NCBI RefSeq assembly: GCF_947495315.1
Contig: NZ_CANLYD010000019.1
Location: forward strand, 1-64,000
Direction: 5' to 3'
DNA: 64,000 bases
DNA from: an uncultured Aquimarina sp.
GTDB taxonomy: Bacteria > Bacteroidota > Bacteroidia > Flavobacteriales > Flavobacteriaceae
Every line of letters starts with the position of its first letter. Position 1 is the first letter of the stretch. A program made the translations under genes and the position numbers. Positions 42,087 to 51,487 of this stretch are shown one piece after another. The notes beneath the pieces were generated by a model, which ran no database searches, was not told the DNA's origin, and was given only the letters and a program-made list of their open reading frames with translations.

Positions 42087-44192
42087 TTAATTTCCTAGTT
42101 TTCTTAAATAATAGTCATACGTTGCAATCTGGGATCTTACTTTCGTATTATCGTTTCGAATATACCCATTATCTTGATTCTCTGAAAGTTTTCGGGCCTT
42201 CACATTATCACTCCAACAAATTTCGAAAGTATCCATTAGCTCTTCTTTAATATCATCATCATATATAGGACACGTTATTTCTACTCGTCTATCCAGGTTT
42301 CTTCTCATCCAATCGGCGGATGATATGTATACTTTAGGATTTCCTCCATTCTTAAAAATCAAGAGTCTTGGGTGTTCCAAAAACTTATCGATTACACTTA
42401 TCGCCCTAATATTTTCGCTCATTCCAGAAATTCCAGGAATCAAGCAGCATATTCCTCGAATAATTAGATCAATCTTTACTCCAGCTCTACTAGCCTCATA
42501 TAATTTATCGATCATTGAATAATCGCTAAGGCTGTTTAACTTTAGTTTAATACCTGATGGCTTACCTTCCTTACTATTCTGTATTTCGATATCTATTAAT
42601 TTTACCAAAGAACTTCTAGTATAATGCGGAGAAACTAACAAATGTTTATATCTACTTACCTTATAATTAATCTCAAAAAACTTAAATACCTTATTTGTCT
42701 CCTTCAGAATTGCTTCATTTGTTGTAAACAATGTATAATCAGTATATATTTTTGCGGTAGATTCGTTAAAATTTCCAGTGCTTATAAACCCATATCGTTT
42801 TAATTTTCCTTTTTCTTCTCTCTCAATTACACATGCTTTGCAATGCACTTTTAAGCCAGAAACTCCAAAGATAAGGTTTACACCTTCTCTTTGCATTTGT
42901 TCTGCATAACCAATATTTGCCTCTTCATCAAATCGCGCTTGAAGCTCAATCTGTACAGTCACATTCTTTCCATTCTTTGCCGCATTAATTAAAGAACTTG
43001 CAATGTGCGAGATACTGGCTAATCGATATATAGTAATTTTAATCGTTTTTACTTTTGGATCAATTGCCGACTCTCTCAAAAATTTTACAGTATAAGAAAA
43101 GGTGTGATAGGGTGTGTACTGTAAATAATCTTTTTTTGCAATCTTATCTAATAAACTACCTTGTAAACTTAAACCCGGAATGGTTAACGGCAATAAAGGT
43201 TGATATACCAATTCTTTTTTATCTAAATCCGGAAAATTCATATAATCCCTACGATTATGATATCTACCTCCTGGAATAATGCTATCCGCATTATCTACCC
43301 CCATTTTTTCCATTAAAAAATTAAGCGTATCCTTATCTATGGTTTTATCGTATACAAATCTTACAGGTTCTCCATCTCTTCTGGATTTTACACTGCTCGA
43401 AATTTTTTGTATAAAACTTTTACTAAAATCGTTATCAAAATCTAGCTGTGCATCTCTGGTAATTTTAATCATATGTGCAGAAGCACTGATATAGTCAAAA
43501 ATACTGAAGTTAATTTGCATACAGTACCTAATCAAGTCATCTAGTATAATAATGTATTTCTTACCATCTTTTTCTGGCAATACTACAAAACGATCCGTAT
43601 TTTTAGGTATCTCAATTAAGGCGTAAATTTTTTCCTTAGTTTTCTGATGTAAGATCTTAGATATCGCTCCTTCTTTAGGTACACTATCTTTTAGTACCAA
43701 TTTCACCGCAAGATAAGCAACACTATCTTTAAGGTGTGGAAACTTATCAAGGTCATTTAATATATAAGTTACTAATGCAGGACTAACTTTATCGACAAAA
43801 TATCTACGTATAAAACTATCTTGCTCTGTAGTTACTTGATTTTCATCAATAATAAAAATGTCGTGTTCTTTTAGTTTTTCTCCAATAGTATTAATGGTTT
43901 TTAAACTTTCAGACTGTTGCTTAATTACAATTTTGGTGATTTGTTCCAGCAATTCACTTGCCGTTTTTCCTTTAAGGACATTTTTACCATCACGACCGGC
44001 AAGATCTATTCGTTTAATTGCCGCATATCGTACCTTAAAAAATTCATCTAAATTATTAGAAAATATACCTATAAACCGTAACCGTTCTAACAATGGCACA
44101 CTGTCATCAGATGCTTCTTGTAATACTCTAGCATTAAATTGCAGCCAGCTTAACTCTCTATTTATATACTTATTAACTTGATTTTCTGTCAT
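42087..44192 (-). CDS. ppk1: Polyphosphate kinase 1
   Basis: A 701-residue PPK1: the N-terminal domain begins NRELSWLQFNARVLQEA (near 11) with FFKVRYAAIKR, the two phospholipase-D-like catalytic domains include KVHCKACVIER with the phosphorylated His (near 450) and GFISTGNFNESTAKIY, and the C-terminal one has LIIRGICCLIPGISG near 585. It makes polyphosphate reversibly from ATP, at the membrane. The gene sits between sixA and ppx with gaps of 6 and 5 bases. Confidence 0.95.
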   Translation of the reverse strand: MTENQVNKYINRELSWLQFNARVLQEASDDSVPLLERLRFIGIFSNNLDEFFKVRYAAIKRIDLAGRDGKNVLKGKTASELLEQITKIVIKQQSESLKTINTIGEKLKEHDIFIIDENQVTTEQDSFIRRYFVDKVSPALVTYILNDLDKFPHLKDSVAYLAVKLVLKDSVPKEGAISKILHQKTKEKIYALIEIPKNTDRFVVLPEKDGKKYIIILDDLIRYCMQINFSIFDYISASAHMIKITRDAQLDFDNDFSKSFIQKISSSVKSRRDGEPVRFVYDKTIDKDTLNFLMEKMGVDNADSIIPGGRYHNRRDYMNFPDLDKKELVYQPLLPLTIPGLSLQGSLLDKIAKKDYLQYTPYHTFSYTVKFLRESAIDPKVKTIKITIYRLASISHIASSLINAAKNGKNVTVQIELQARFDEEANIGYAEQMQREGVNLIFGVSGLKVHCKACVIEREEKGKLKRYGFISTGNFNESTAKIYTDYTLFTTNEAILKETNKVFKFFEINYKVSRYKHLLVSPHYTRSSLVKLIDIEIQNSKEGKPSGIKLKLNSLSDYSMIDKLYEASRAGVKIDLIIRGICCLIPGISGMSENIRAISVIDKFLEHPRLLIFKNGGNPKVYISSADWMRRNLDRRVEITCPIYDDDIKEELMDTFEICWSDNVKARKLSENQDNGYIRNDNTKVRSQIATYDYYLRKLGN

Positions 44193-44198
44193 TTAACT

Positions 44199-44684
44199 TT
44201 ACCTTAATTCCTTAGGAAACAGAGTTAGTACGGTTTTTCCTACTTCTATATCGCTCCAATTATCGACATTAAACTGAATACCTACAACTCCTGCAGTAGG
44301 CAAGTTATCTATTACTTTACTCCCATAAAGATTTGCAATAGATGTAAATGCATGATTATGTCCAAAAATCATTAAAGTATCAATAGTATCATTACAACTT
44401 TTAATCACTTCTATAACCTGATGACCACTAAAGTCATAAAGTTTTGATTCTAAACTAAATACATTTTCATTAATATCAAGATTGTCTAAAATAATTTTTG
44501 CAGTAGTTTTCGCTCTTTCAGCATCACTACTTAATACCTTATCCACAGTATTAACAAGGGTTTTCAGCCTTTTACCAACTAAATCTGCATCTCTTAATCC
44601 TCTTTTATTAAGAGGTCTTTGGTGATCTTCTAAATCAAATTCCCAAGAAGATTTAGCGTGTCTAATAATATATAAAGTTTTCAT
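44199..44684 (-). CDS. SixA-type histidine phosphatase
   Basis: A 161-residue histidine phosphatase: LYIIRHAKSSW with the catalytic RH at residues 8-9, then HQRPLNKRGLRDADLVGKRL, a mid-chain Glu region and FGHNHAF near 107. In E. coli SixA acts on the phosphotransferase NPr; other family members remove phosphate from other molecules. As the first gene of the polyphosphate operon here it may act on a phosphate product or enzyme of that pathway; that is inference. Confidence 0.88.
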   Translation of the reverse strand: MKTLYIIRHAKSSWEFDLEDHQRPLNKRGLRDADLVGKRLKTLVNTVDKVLSSDAERAKTTAKIILDNLDINENVFSLESKLYDFSGHQVIEVIKSCNDTIDTLMIFGHNHAFTSIANLYGSKVIDNLPTAGVVGIQFNVDNWSDIEVGKTVLTLFPKELR

Positions 44685-45078
44685 ACCTCAGGATTATTTT
44701 AACCAATATAGATTATATATACGCAAGTTTAAGAATAAGCATTTACAATTCTAAGTATAATATCATAAAAAAAGTTCTTTGATAATAAAAAATGTTTAAT
44801 CAAAAAATATTTCAGATTAAGTTAATGATATACCTATCATATCATAAATTATTGTGAAAAAAATCGCTAATTCAATGAAAATGAGTTAAATAATTAAATG
44901 CATTTAATCGATAAAACCGTATTTTATATCGAAAAGAACAATTTTTACTTACATAATCAGATGTTAAAATTTAAATTTACCTACGGTTTCCCCTTAAAAT
45001 GAAGACAAGTACCCTAATTAATTAAACACAATTTAAGAACAAAATTTAAGTTAACCTATAGGGATTAAAAAAGGAAAA
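44685..45078. other. 394-base intergenic region between divergent genes
   Basis: Very AT-rich, with no gene or strong hairpin. It separates the sixA-ppk1-ppx operon from the OmpA-family gene and must hold both promoters. One GC-rich island, ACCTACGGTTTCCCCTTAA (44979-44997), stands out about 90 bases before the OmpA-family start and may be a regulator site. Confidence 0.5.
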
Positions 45079-47259
45079 GTGGAAAAAAATTGTAGACAAA
45101 TAATAGATTTTAAAAAGGTGAATTTTAGCCTTGTCATTGCTATACTATATTTTTCGTTGAATATATATGGTCAGGTTGAAGTTCCTCTTGAAAAAAGAAC
45201 TGAGTTTACTATTAAAGGAGATTTTAAGTTCGTTTCTAATACTATTTTAGGAAAAGTAAGTAATGATGATGGAACTGATGTTTTTAACCCAAATAAGAGC
45301 TATAACAATGGTGGGTTGAACAATCAATTTAGAATGGGCTTTATAGATATAGATAATGATCCATCTACTTTTAACTCTAGCAGTGCAGATTTAGACATTA
45401 CTTCGGGCTGTGCCTCTATTAAGCACGTAGGTTTATATTGGACAGCTTCTTATGCAGACGAAAACCGGGAAAACGATATTACTTCAATAAAAATTAAATA
45501 TCCAGGTAATGAATCTTATACATCCATTACCGATGCCACTGTGATCCATGATTACTACAATGATTCTAAATCCTTGTTTAAGCAATATTCTTGTTATAAA
45601 GATATTACTGATCAGGTTATGAATCTTGATAATCCAACAGGAACATATACTGTAGCTAATATTCCGGCTACAACATCAGAGGTTAATGACGATGCTACTC
45701 TTGGAAATGGTTTAGCAGGTGGTTGGACAATGGTTGTTATTTATGAAGATAACTCTAAACCTAGGAAACGTTTTTATGTATACGACGGTTTTGTAAATAT
45801 TGATTCCAAGGCCAAACCTGTAGAGTTTTCTTTCGATAACTTTCAAACGATTCCGGAAGGCGCTGTACATGGAAAAATCGGGGTTATTTCTTATGAAGGT
45901 GATAAAGGTATACGAGGAGATCGTTTTCAGGTATTGTCTAATGAAACTAATAAGTACAAAGGTATTACAGACAATACCAACCCTATGAACAATTTCTTTA
46001 ATGCTAATATAACCGAAAATGGAAAGAACATTACGTCCAGAGTTCCTGCTAGTCAGAACACACTGGGGTATGATGCGGATCTATTTGAAATCAAAAATCC
46101 AAGAAATAGTATAATAGGTAACAATCAAACAAAATCAAGCTTTAGATTGCTTACAGATAATGATGGATATTCTGTTATGGCTGTAGCTTTTAGTGTAGAA
46201 ATATATGAACCGGCTATTCAAATTATAAAAAGATCACGTTATACCGACAATAGTTTTGTTTTTCCGAATGATATGGTTGCACCTGATCAGGATATAATTT
46301 ACAGTCTAACTATTAATAATGATGGTAATGACGATGCTAAGAATACTATTATAAAAGATATTTTACCGGAACATGTAATATTTACCAAAGAATCGGTTGT
46401 CCTTCCTTCTAAAAGAATTAAAGTATCATACGATGAGCCTTCAAGAACGTTGAGTTTTTCGGTACCAAACAAAATGGTGAAAATTGATAGCGAACCTTTT
46501 GATATTAAGTATTCAATCAAAGTAAATACTAGTTGTGATCTATTAAATGAAACAGGAGAAATTACTATTGTAGATCAGCCAGTTACAGCAGAATTTAATG
46601 GCTCTTTTAATGAAACAAAGAAATATTCTAAAGGTTACAATTATATGAATAAATGTAATCTTCCAGATTATTACCAGCTTAAGTTAGCTGTTGACATGAG
46701 TGGGTTAAATTGCCCTAATGCTAATACTAATTTTGTAGACAGAACAAAAGAACTCGATAAAAATCTTGTTGAATTAAACACATCTAACAAATCAGAAAAT
46801 ACAGAAAGTACAGGAATCAACAATGATGATGTAGTTAAAACAGGACGAGATCCAAAATCCGGTTTAACATCCGATATAGAATTAAGCAAAACCCTAAATG
46901 ATCTAATCAAATTAAATGAAATCTATTTTGAATTTGATAAATGGGATATTACCGAAAGAGCGATCGTAGAACTTGATAAAGTCGTATCATTAATGAAAGA
47001 AGAATATCCTGATATGATTATCAAAATAGAAACACACTCTGATAGTCGTGGAGATACTGATTATAATTTAGTATTATCGCAAAAAAGAGCGGAGTCTATA
47101 TTCAGATACCTAGTTAATCAAGATATCTCTGAAAACAGAATACTTTCTTATCGAGGTTTTGGAGAAACAAGACCTGTAAATAACTGTCTTGATGGCCAGG
47201 ATTGTGAAGAAGATGAATATCGAAAAAACAGAAGGTCTAACTTTGTTATAATGGACTAA
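45079..47259 (+). CDS. OmpA-family surface protein with conserved-repeat domain
   Basis: A 726-residue exported protein (signal about 1-31, ending NIYGQ). A large N-terminal secreted part (about 35-390) is followed by a DUF11/TIGR01451-type module (DQDIIYSLTINNDGNDDAKNT near 400-490), a linker, and an OmpA peptidoglycan-binding domain (about 610-726; EIYFEFDKWDITERA, THSDSRGDTDYN, LSQKRAESI and YRKNRRSNF). It therefore links a surface domain to the cell wall. GTG start after AAGGAAAA, the only good start. It resembles the OmpA partners of type IX secreted proteins. Confidence 0.85.
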   Translation: MEKNCRQIIDFKKVNFSLVIAILYFSLNIYGQVEVPLEKRTEFTIKGDFKFVSNTILGKVSNDDGTDVFNPNKSYNNGGLNNQFRMGFIDIDNDPSTFNSSSADLDITSGCASIKHVGLYWTASYADENRENDITSIKIKYPGNESYTSITDATVIHDYYNDSKSLFKQYSCYKDITDQVMNLDNPTGTYTVANIPATTSEVNDDATLGNGLAGGWTMVVIYEDNSKPRKRFYVYDGFVNIDSKAKPVEFSFDNFQTIPEGAVHGKIGVISYEGDKGIRGDRFQVLSNETNKYKGITDNTNPMNNFFNANITENGKNITSRVPASQNTLGYDADLFEIKNPRNSIIGNNQTKSSFRLLTDNDGYSVMAVAFSVEIYEPAIQIIKRSRYTDNSFVFPNDMVAPDQDIIYSLTINNDGNDDAKNTIIKDILPEHVIFTKESVVLPSKRIKVSYDEPSRTLSFSVPNKMVKIDSEPFDIKYSIKVNTSCDLLNETGEITIVDQPVTAEFNGSFNETKKYSKGYNYMNKCNLPDYYQLKLAVDMSGLNCPNANTNFVDRTKELDKNLVELNTSNKSENTESTGINNDDVVKTGRDPKSGLTSDIELSKTLNDLIKLNEIYFEFDKWDITERAIVELDKVVSLMKEEYPDMIIKIETHSDSRGDTDYNLVLSQKRAESIFRYLVNQDISENRILSYRGFGETRPVNNCLDGQDCEEDEYRKNRRSNFVIMD

Positions 47260-47269
47260 CGATATTTAT

Positions 47270-47914
47270 TCAAGGGGCTAGTCTTTCTCTTTTCCAAGTC
47301 TTTTTTTCAGAAATATATCTAATTCTATCGTGTAGTCTATTTGGTCTGCCTTGCCAAAATTCAAATTCGATTGGCTTGACACAGAAACCTCCCCAGAAAT
47401 CAGGTTTTGGTATTTCCTTATCCTGGTACTTCTTTTCTAATGATGTAAGTTTTTCCTCTAAAACTTCTCGTGATTCAACAATGCTACTCTGATCAGATGC
47501 CCAAGCACCTAACTGACTTCCTCGTGGACGAGATTGAAAATATTTATTACTTCCTTCTTCAGGTATCTTATTAACCTCTCCTTTAATTATAACCTGACGT
47601 TCTAAATTGGGCCAGAAAAAAGAAATACAAACTTTATTATTATTAGCAATAGCTTTTCCTTTTTCGGATTGGTAATTGGTATAAAACACAAATCCATCAT
47701 TATCTAAATGTTTCAATAAAACGATTCTTGCCTTAGGAAAACCGTCTAAGCCAAAGGTAGTTAGTGTCATTGCATTAGCTTCTTCTACTCCTCCAGCTTC
47801 TTCAACCTCTTTAAACCAATTGGAAAACAACTGAAAAGGGGATTCAGGCAACTCGCTTTCTTCCAATGCTTTTTTATCATAAGATTTTCTATAACCTGTA
47901 AGATCTCTATTCAT
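47270..47914 (-). CDS. pdxH: Pyridoxamine 5'-phosphate oxidase
   Basis: A 214-residue FMN enzyme, standard length, which makes pyridoxal 5'-phosphate from the pyridoxamine or pyridoxine phosphates. Family motifs: RKSYDKKALEES at the start, NAMTLTTFGLDGFPKARIVLLK near 45, FYTNYQSEKGKAI near 80, FFWPNLERQVIIKGE near 100, QSRPRGSQLGAWASDQSS near 127 and the C-terminal FWQGRPNRLHDRIRY. It lies 53 bases after rnz in the same direction. Confidence 0.95.
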   Translation of the reverse strand: MNRDLTGYRKSYDKKALEESELPESPFQLFSNWFKEVEEAGGVEEANAMTLTTFGLDGFPKARIVLLKHLDNDGFVFYTNYQSEKGKAIANNNKVCISFFWPNLERQVIIKGEVNKIPEEGSNKYFQSRPRGSQLGAWASDQSSIVESREVLEEKLTSLEKKYQDKEIPKPDFWGGFCVKPIEFEFWQGRPNRLHDRIRYISEKKTWKRERLAP

Positions 47915-47967
47915 CGTTATTTAATTAGTTTTTATTTAGTTTAACCCAAAATATCAAATTCTTCCAT

Positions 47968-48873
47968 TCAGAATTCAAAAACTTTACCGTCATCTCCAAT
48001 TTCTACATGGTCAAAAACCGTTAATGCCTCATCTTTAAATTGTTCAATATTATCATACCTTGTAGAATAATGACCTAAAATCAAGTTTCTTACACTTGCC
48101 TTTTTCGCAATAGTTGCTGCTTCGATAGCTGTACTATGTCCAGTTCTATAACATAAATGTTTATGACTCTCCAAAAAGGTAGATTCGTGATATAAAGCAG
48201 TAACTTCATTAATTAAAGAGATCTTATCCTCATCATATCTAGTATCACTACAAAAAGCATAACTTTTAACAGGTATAGGGTCCTCAGTTAATTCTGCATT
48301 CGATATCACGCTCCCATCATTTAATACAGCATCCTTACCTTTCTTAATAGACTTATAATATGCCTTATCAATATCATAATTAAGCACCTTATTCATTACT
48401 AGTTTTCTGTCGCCTGGTTTCTCCCGAAATAAAAATCCATTACAATAGATACGGTGCTGAAGCGGTATTGTATGAACAGTCACCCTATCATCCTCGTATA
48501 CTAGTTCAGAACTTGAACTAGTTAGTTCATGGAAATGCAAGGGATAATCCGTCCAGGAATTAGAAAGTTTTAATTGTAATGTAATCGCTTCTTTTATTCC
48601 TTTTGGTCCATATATATGAAGTGGGTTTTCTCTATTTAGCATTCTAAATGTAGAAACTAATCCTACTAAACCAAAAAAATGATCTCCATGAAGATGAGAA
48701 ATAAAAATATGATTGATCCTGGAGAACTTTACCTTATTTCTTCTAAGTTCTACCTGAGTACCTTCTCCACAATCGATAAGAAAAATGTGATTGTTTATTT
48801 CTAATACCTGAGAAGTTGGGTTCGTAAACGTTCTGGGTGTTGCCGAATAGCAGCCTAAAATTGTTACTTTCAA
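47968..48873 (-). CDS. rnz: Ribonuclease Z
   Basis: A 301-residue metallo-beta-lactamase-fold endonuclease which trims the 3' ends of tRNA precursors. Zinc motif HLHGDH at residues 60-65, LIDCGEGTQVELRR near 33, the exosite LFREKPGDR near 147, AFCSDTRYDE near 205, the LYHESTFLESH motif near 228 and LGHYSTRY near 270. Length and motifs are those of a functional short-form RNase Z. Confidence 0.95.
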   Translation of the reverse strand: MKVTILGCYSATPRTFTNPTSQVLEINNHIFLIDCGEGTQVELRRNKVKFSRINHIFISHLHGDHFFGLVGLVSTFRMLNRENPLHIYGPKGIKEAITLQLKLSNSWTDYPLHFHELTSSSSELVYEDDRVTVHTIPLQHRIYCNGFLFREKPGDRKLVMNKVLNYDIDKAYYKSIKKGKDAVLNDGSVISNAELTEDPIPVKSYAFCSDTRYDEDKISLINEVTALYHESTFLESHKHLCYRTGHSTAIEAATIAKKASVRNLILGHYSTRYDNIEQFKDEALTVFDHVEIGDDGKVFEF

Positions 48874-48935
48874 TTGTCTTTACTTCTTAATTTAAAAGAG
48901 TGTGAAGATACTCTAATCTTATATATTAATCAATC

Positions 48936-49388
48936 TCAGTGTCCAAAAGAATCAAAAGTAGTAAGCAATTCTATATAACGTTTTGCAGACATTTTTCTAT
49001 ACCCAGTTGCACCAAGAACTTTGCCTTCCTTATCAATTACCAAAATAACCGGAAAGACCATTTTTCTATTGTATCGTTCCGCAAGTTCTATATTCTTCTG
49101 TTGTTGAATTTCTGGTAACCTATTTTTTTTACGTTTAGGAAAATCTGCTTTTACCCAAACGAAATTTTGATTCGCAAATTTATTAAATTCAGGATCAGAG
49201 AATATCTTCCTTTCTAATTTTATACAAGGAGGACACCAATCGGATCCTGTAAAGAGTAAAACAATATTTTGATCTTTTTCTTTTGCTAAAGTTTTTGCTT
49301 CACCAAAGTCGTATTTCCAATCTTGTGCATAAGTAATACCAGAAAATATAAATACAAACACAAGAATAAATGGGGCTAATTTATTCAT
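48936..49388 (-). CDS. Exported thioredoxin-like protein
   Basis: About 150 residues with a signal peptide (MNKLAPFILVFVFIF..., ending TYAQ) and a thioredoxin fold with the redox pair C52-P-P-C55 in FTGSDWCPPCIKLE. It would act in the periplasm as a disulfide reductase or be a relative of DUF255/YyaL-like proteins. ATG 49388 begins the signal; 49412 adds 8 residues. It sits between the pyr genes and rnz. Confidence 0.88.
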   Translation of the reverse strand: MNKLAPFILVFVFIFSGITYAQDWKYDFGEAKTLAKEKDQNIVLLFTGSDWCPPCIKLERKIFSDPEFNKFANQNFVWVKADFPKRKKNRLPEIQQQKNIELAERYNRKMVFPVILVIDKEGKVLGATGYRKMSAKRYIELLTTFDSFGH

Positions 49389-49440
49389 AGGCATTAAGAC
49401 GTAAAAAAACACTTTAGATTACAGACCAAACGAAAAAAAA

Positions 49441-49773
49441 TTAAAAATCTAGATCTCTTTCTATTTCCTCCATTTCGATCAAATCTAATGCTTCTATTAA
49501 AGTTGGCACAATTGTAATCTCTTTTGGAGTTTCATCATATGACACTTTATCAGTTACAATAACAAACGAGCGTTTATTGGTCTTATGTTTTTTCGAAACT
49601 CTTAGAAATTCATTAATATCGCTTACGGATAATTCTTTTAACGAAAAAAGATTAACCACAATGTTATCATTTTTCAGGGATTCATATTTATCCTCAATTC
49701 CTTTTACAAAATCTACTATGGTAGCTTTTTCTTGTGTAATTATTGTTGTTGCACCTTCTTTATTAAATATCAT
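49441..49773 (-). CDS. STAS-like small protein
   Basis: A 110-residue cytoplasmic protein: KATIVDFVKGIEDKYESL, NIVVNLFSLKELSVSDINEF and SFVIVTDKVSYDETP give the strand-helix pattern of STAS/SpoIIAA-like domains. In related genomes this small gene is found next to rnz and pyrB; its role is not known. It starts 4 bases after the pyrB stop, so it is in the pyr operon. Confidence 0.75.
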   Translation of the reverse strand: MIFNKEGATTIITQEKATIVDFVKGIEDKYESLKNDNIVVNLFSLKELSVSDINEFLRVSKKHKTNKRSFVIVTDKVSYDETPKEITIVPTLIEALDLIEMEEIERDLDF

Positions 49774-49777
49774 AAGT

Positions 49778-50707
49778 CTATTGTTTTATTTTTGAAGCTA
49801 AAAGATAAATAACCGCCATCCTCACTGCTACTCCGTTCTGCACCTGATCTAATATTATGGCTTGCTTAGAATCAGCAACATCACTCGTGATTTCTACGCC
49901 ACGATTGATAGGTCCCGGATGCATTATTACAATTTCTTTATCAAGGCTATCTAATAACCTTTTATTTACTCCAAATTGCTGGGTATACTCTCGAGTAGAT
50001 GGAAAATAACTTATTTCCATTCGTTCATTTTGAACCCGTAACATATTAGCAACATCACACCATTGCAAAGCTTTAGTAAGATCCGTTTCTACGGTAACCC
50101 CAAGTTTTTCAATATACTTCGGTATTAACGTTTTCGGACCACATACTTTTACCTCTGCTCCTTGCAATTTAAGTGCGAAGATATTTGATAGTGCCACTCT
50201 AGAGTGCAAAATATCTCCAACAATAACTACTTTTTTCCCCTGTATTTCTCCTAATTTTTCTCGTATAGAATACGAATCTAATAAAGCTTGAGTTGGATGC
50301 TCGTGAGCTCCATCACCTGCGTTTACAATACTTGCATTTACGTGCTTAGAAAGAAAAACACCTGCTCCAGGATTTGGATGTCTCATTACGACCATATCCA
50401 CTTTCATAGAAAGGATATTATTAACCGTATCAATCAGAGTTTCTCCTTTTTTAACTGAAGATGACGCCGCAGAAAAATTAATAACATCGGCAGATAATCT
50501 TTTTTCAGCAAGTTCAAATGACAACCTGGTTCTTGTGCTATTTTCAAAAAACAGATTAGCAATCGTTATATCTCTAAGCGAAGGAACTTTTTTTATCGGT
50601 CTGTTAATCACTTCCTTAAAATGATCAGCAGTTTCAAAAATGAGGTTTATATCTTCTTTTTTAAGATATTTAATTCCTAGTAAGTGATTTACACTTAATT
50701 CGCTCAT
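49778..50707 (-). CDS. pyrB: Aspartate carbamoyltransferase catalytic subunit
   Basis: A 309-residue enzyme of pyrimidine synthesis: carbamoyl phosphate plus aspartate to carbamoyl aspartate. Carbamoyl phosphate site FFENSTRTRLSFE near residue 54, the 80s-loop Ser/Lys in SSVKKGETLIDT near 82, GDGAHEHPTQALLD near 130, and MHPGPINRGVEI near 263. No pyrI regulatory gene is present. It follows pyrR by 62 bases on the same strand. Confidence 0.95.
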   Translation of the reverse strand: MSELSVNHLLGIKYLKKEDINLIFETADHFKEVINRPIKKVPSLRDITIANLFFENSTRTRLSFELAEKRLSADVINFSAASSSVKKGETLIDTVNNILSMKVDMVVMRHPNPGAGVFLSKHVNASIVNAGDGAHEHPTQALLDSYSIREKLGEIQGKKVVIVGDILHSRVALSNIFALKLQGAEVKVCGPKTLIPKYIEKLGVTVETDLTKALQWCDVANMLRVQNERMEISYFPSTREYTQQFGVNKRLLDSLDKEIVIMHPGPINRGVEITSDVADSKQAIILDQVQNGVAVRMAVIYLLASKIKQ

Positions 50708-50769
50708 TCGTTTATATTCTTATTATACTCCCAAAATGTTTTTGATAGCATTTCAGAAATTATTTAACT

Positions 50770-51309
50770 TTAATTACTTATTAAATACACAGCATCTTCT
50801 CCACCATTTTCCAACCAATGCACTTTTACTTTTTCCTGATTAATCGCATCCACTTGTCTTCCACGATAATTAGGCTGTATTGGTAAATGCCTGCTAAAAC
50901 GTCTGTCAATTAACGTAAGTAACTCTATTTCTCTAGGTCTTCCAAAAGATTGTATCGCTGTTAAAGCAGATCTTATACTTCGCCCTGTATATAAGACATC
51001 ATCTATAAAAACAACTCTCTTATCTTCTACAGTAAAATCAATATGTGTTTTATTCGCTTCCAAAGGTTTTTCTCCTCTTCTGAAATCATCACGATAAAAG
51101 GTGATATCAAGATACCCCATTTTAAGCTCAGTTAATTGATAATCTTTAACTAAAATATTCTTTATCCTATCTGCTAAAAAAATTCCTCTTGGTTGAACCC
51201 CTACCAGAACTGTATCTTCAAAATGTGTATGGTTTTCTATTAATTGACAAGCCAAACGGTGCAGAATAATATCTATCTCTTTTGCACTAAGTAGTAATTT
51301 TTGACTCAT
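50770..51309 (-). CDS. pyrR: PyrR regulator / uracil phosphoribosyltransferase
   Basis: About 179 residues. Type I phosphoribosyltransferase fold with VGVQPRGIFLADRI near 40 and the PRPP loop RVVFIDDVLYTGRSIRSAL near 96. In Gram-positive bacteria PyrR binds pyr mRNA in response to UMP and causes termination; here it heads the pyrR-pyrB operon. ATG 51309 (MSQKLLLSAKEI) is the family start; 51318 is the next alternative. A small palindrome lies just before the start codon. Confidence 0.93.
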   Translation of the reverse strand: MSQKLLLSAKEIDIILHRLACQLIENHTHFEDTVLVGVQPRGIFLADRIKNILVKDYQLTELKMGYLDITFYRDDFRRGEKPLEANKTHIDFTVEDKRVVFIDDVLYTGRSIRSALTAIQSFGRPREIELLTLIDRRFSRHLPIQPNYRGRQVDAINQEKVKVHWLENGGEDAVYLISN

Positions 51310-51314
51310 AATCT

Positions 51315-51342
51315 CCAAATAGATATTTGGTATACAAAGTTA
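51315..51342 (-). promoter_or_regulatory. Promoter -7 box and leader palindrome of pyrR
   Basis: On the minus strand TAACTTTG (51342-51335) is a -7 box. CCAAATATCTATTTGG (51330-51315) follows it within the short leader, 5 bases before the ATG, and could hide the ribosome start site. Whether PyrR uses it is unknown. Confidence 0.45.
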
Positions 51343-51437
51343 ATAAATTTTAGAGTTATAACATCAGTTGATCATCATAAGTTTTAACAATTCTAAATAC
51401 ACATTGGTAAGAATTCTGTGGCAAATCTACAAACAAA

Positions 51438-51463
51438 AAAGACCGTTCTCTCGAACGGTCTTT
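51438..51463 (-). terminator. Factor-independent terminator of rpsA
   Basis: AAAGACCGTTC and GAACGGTCTTT form a perfect 11-bp stem with a 4-base loop (TCTC on the plus strand), followed by T's on the minus strand (A-run on the plus strand at 51431-51440). It lies 24 bases after the rpsA stop. Confidence 0.85.
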
Positions 51464-51487
51464 CATTATATATTGAAATTAAGAAGT

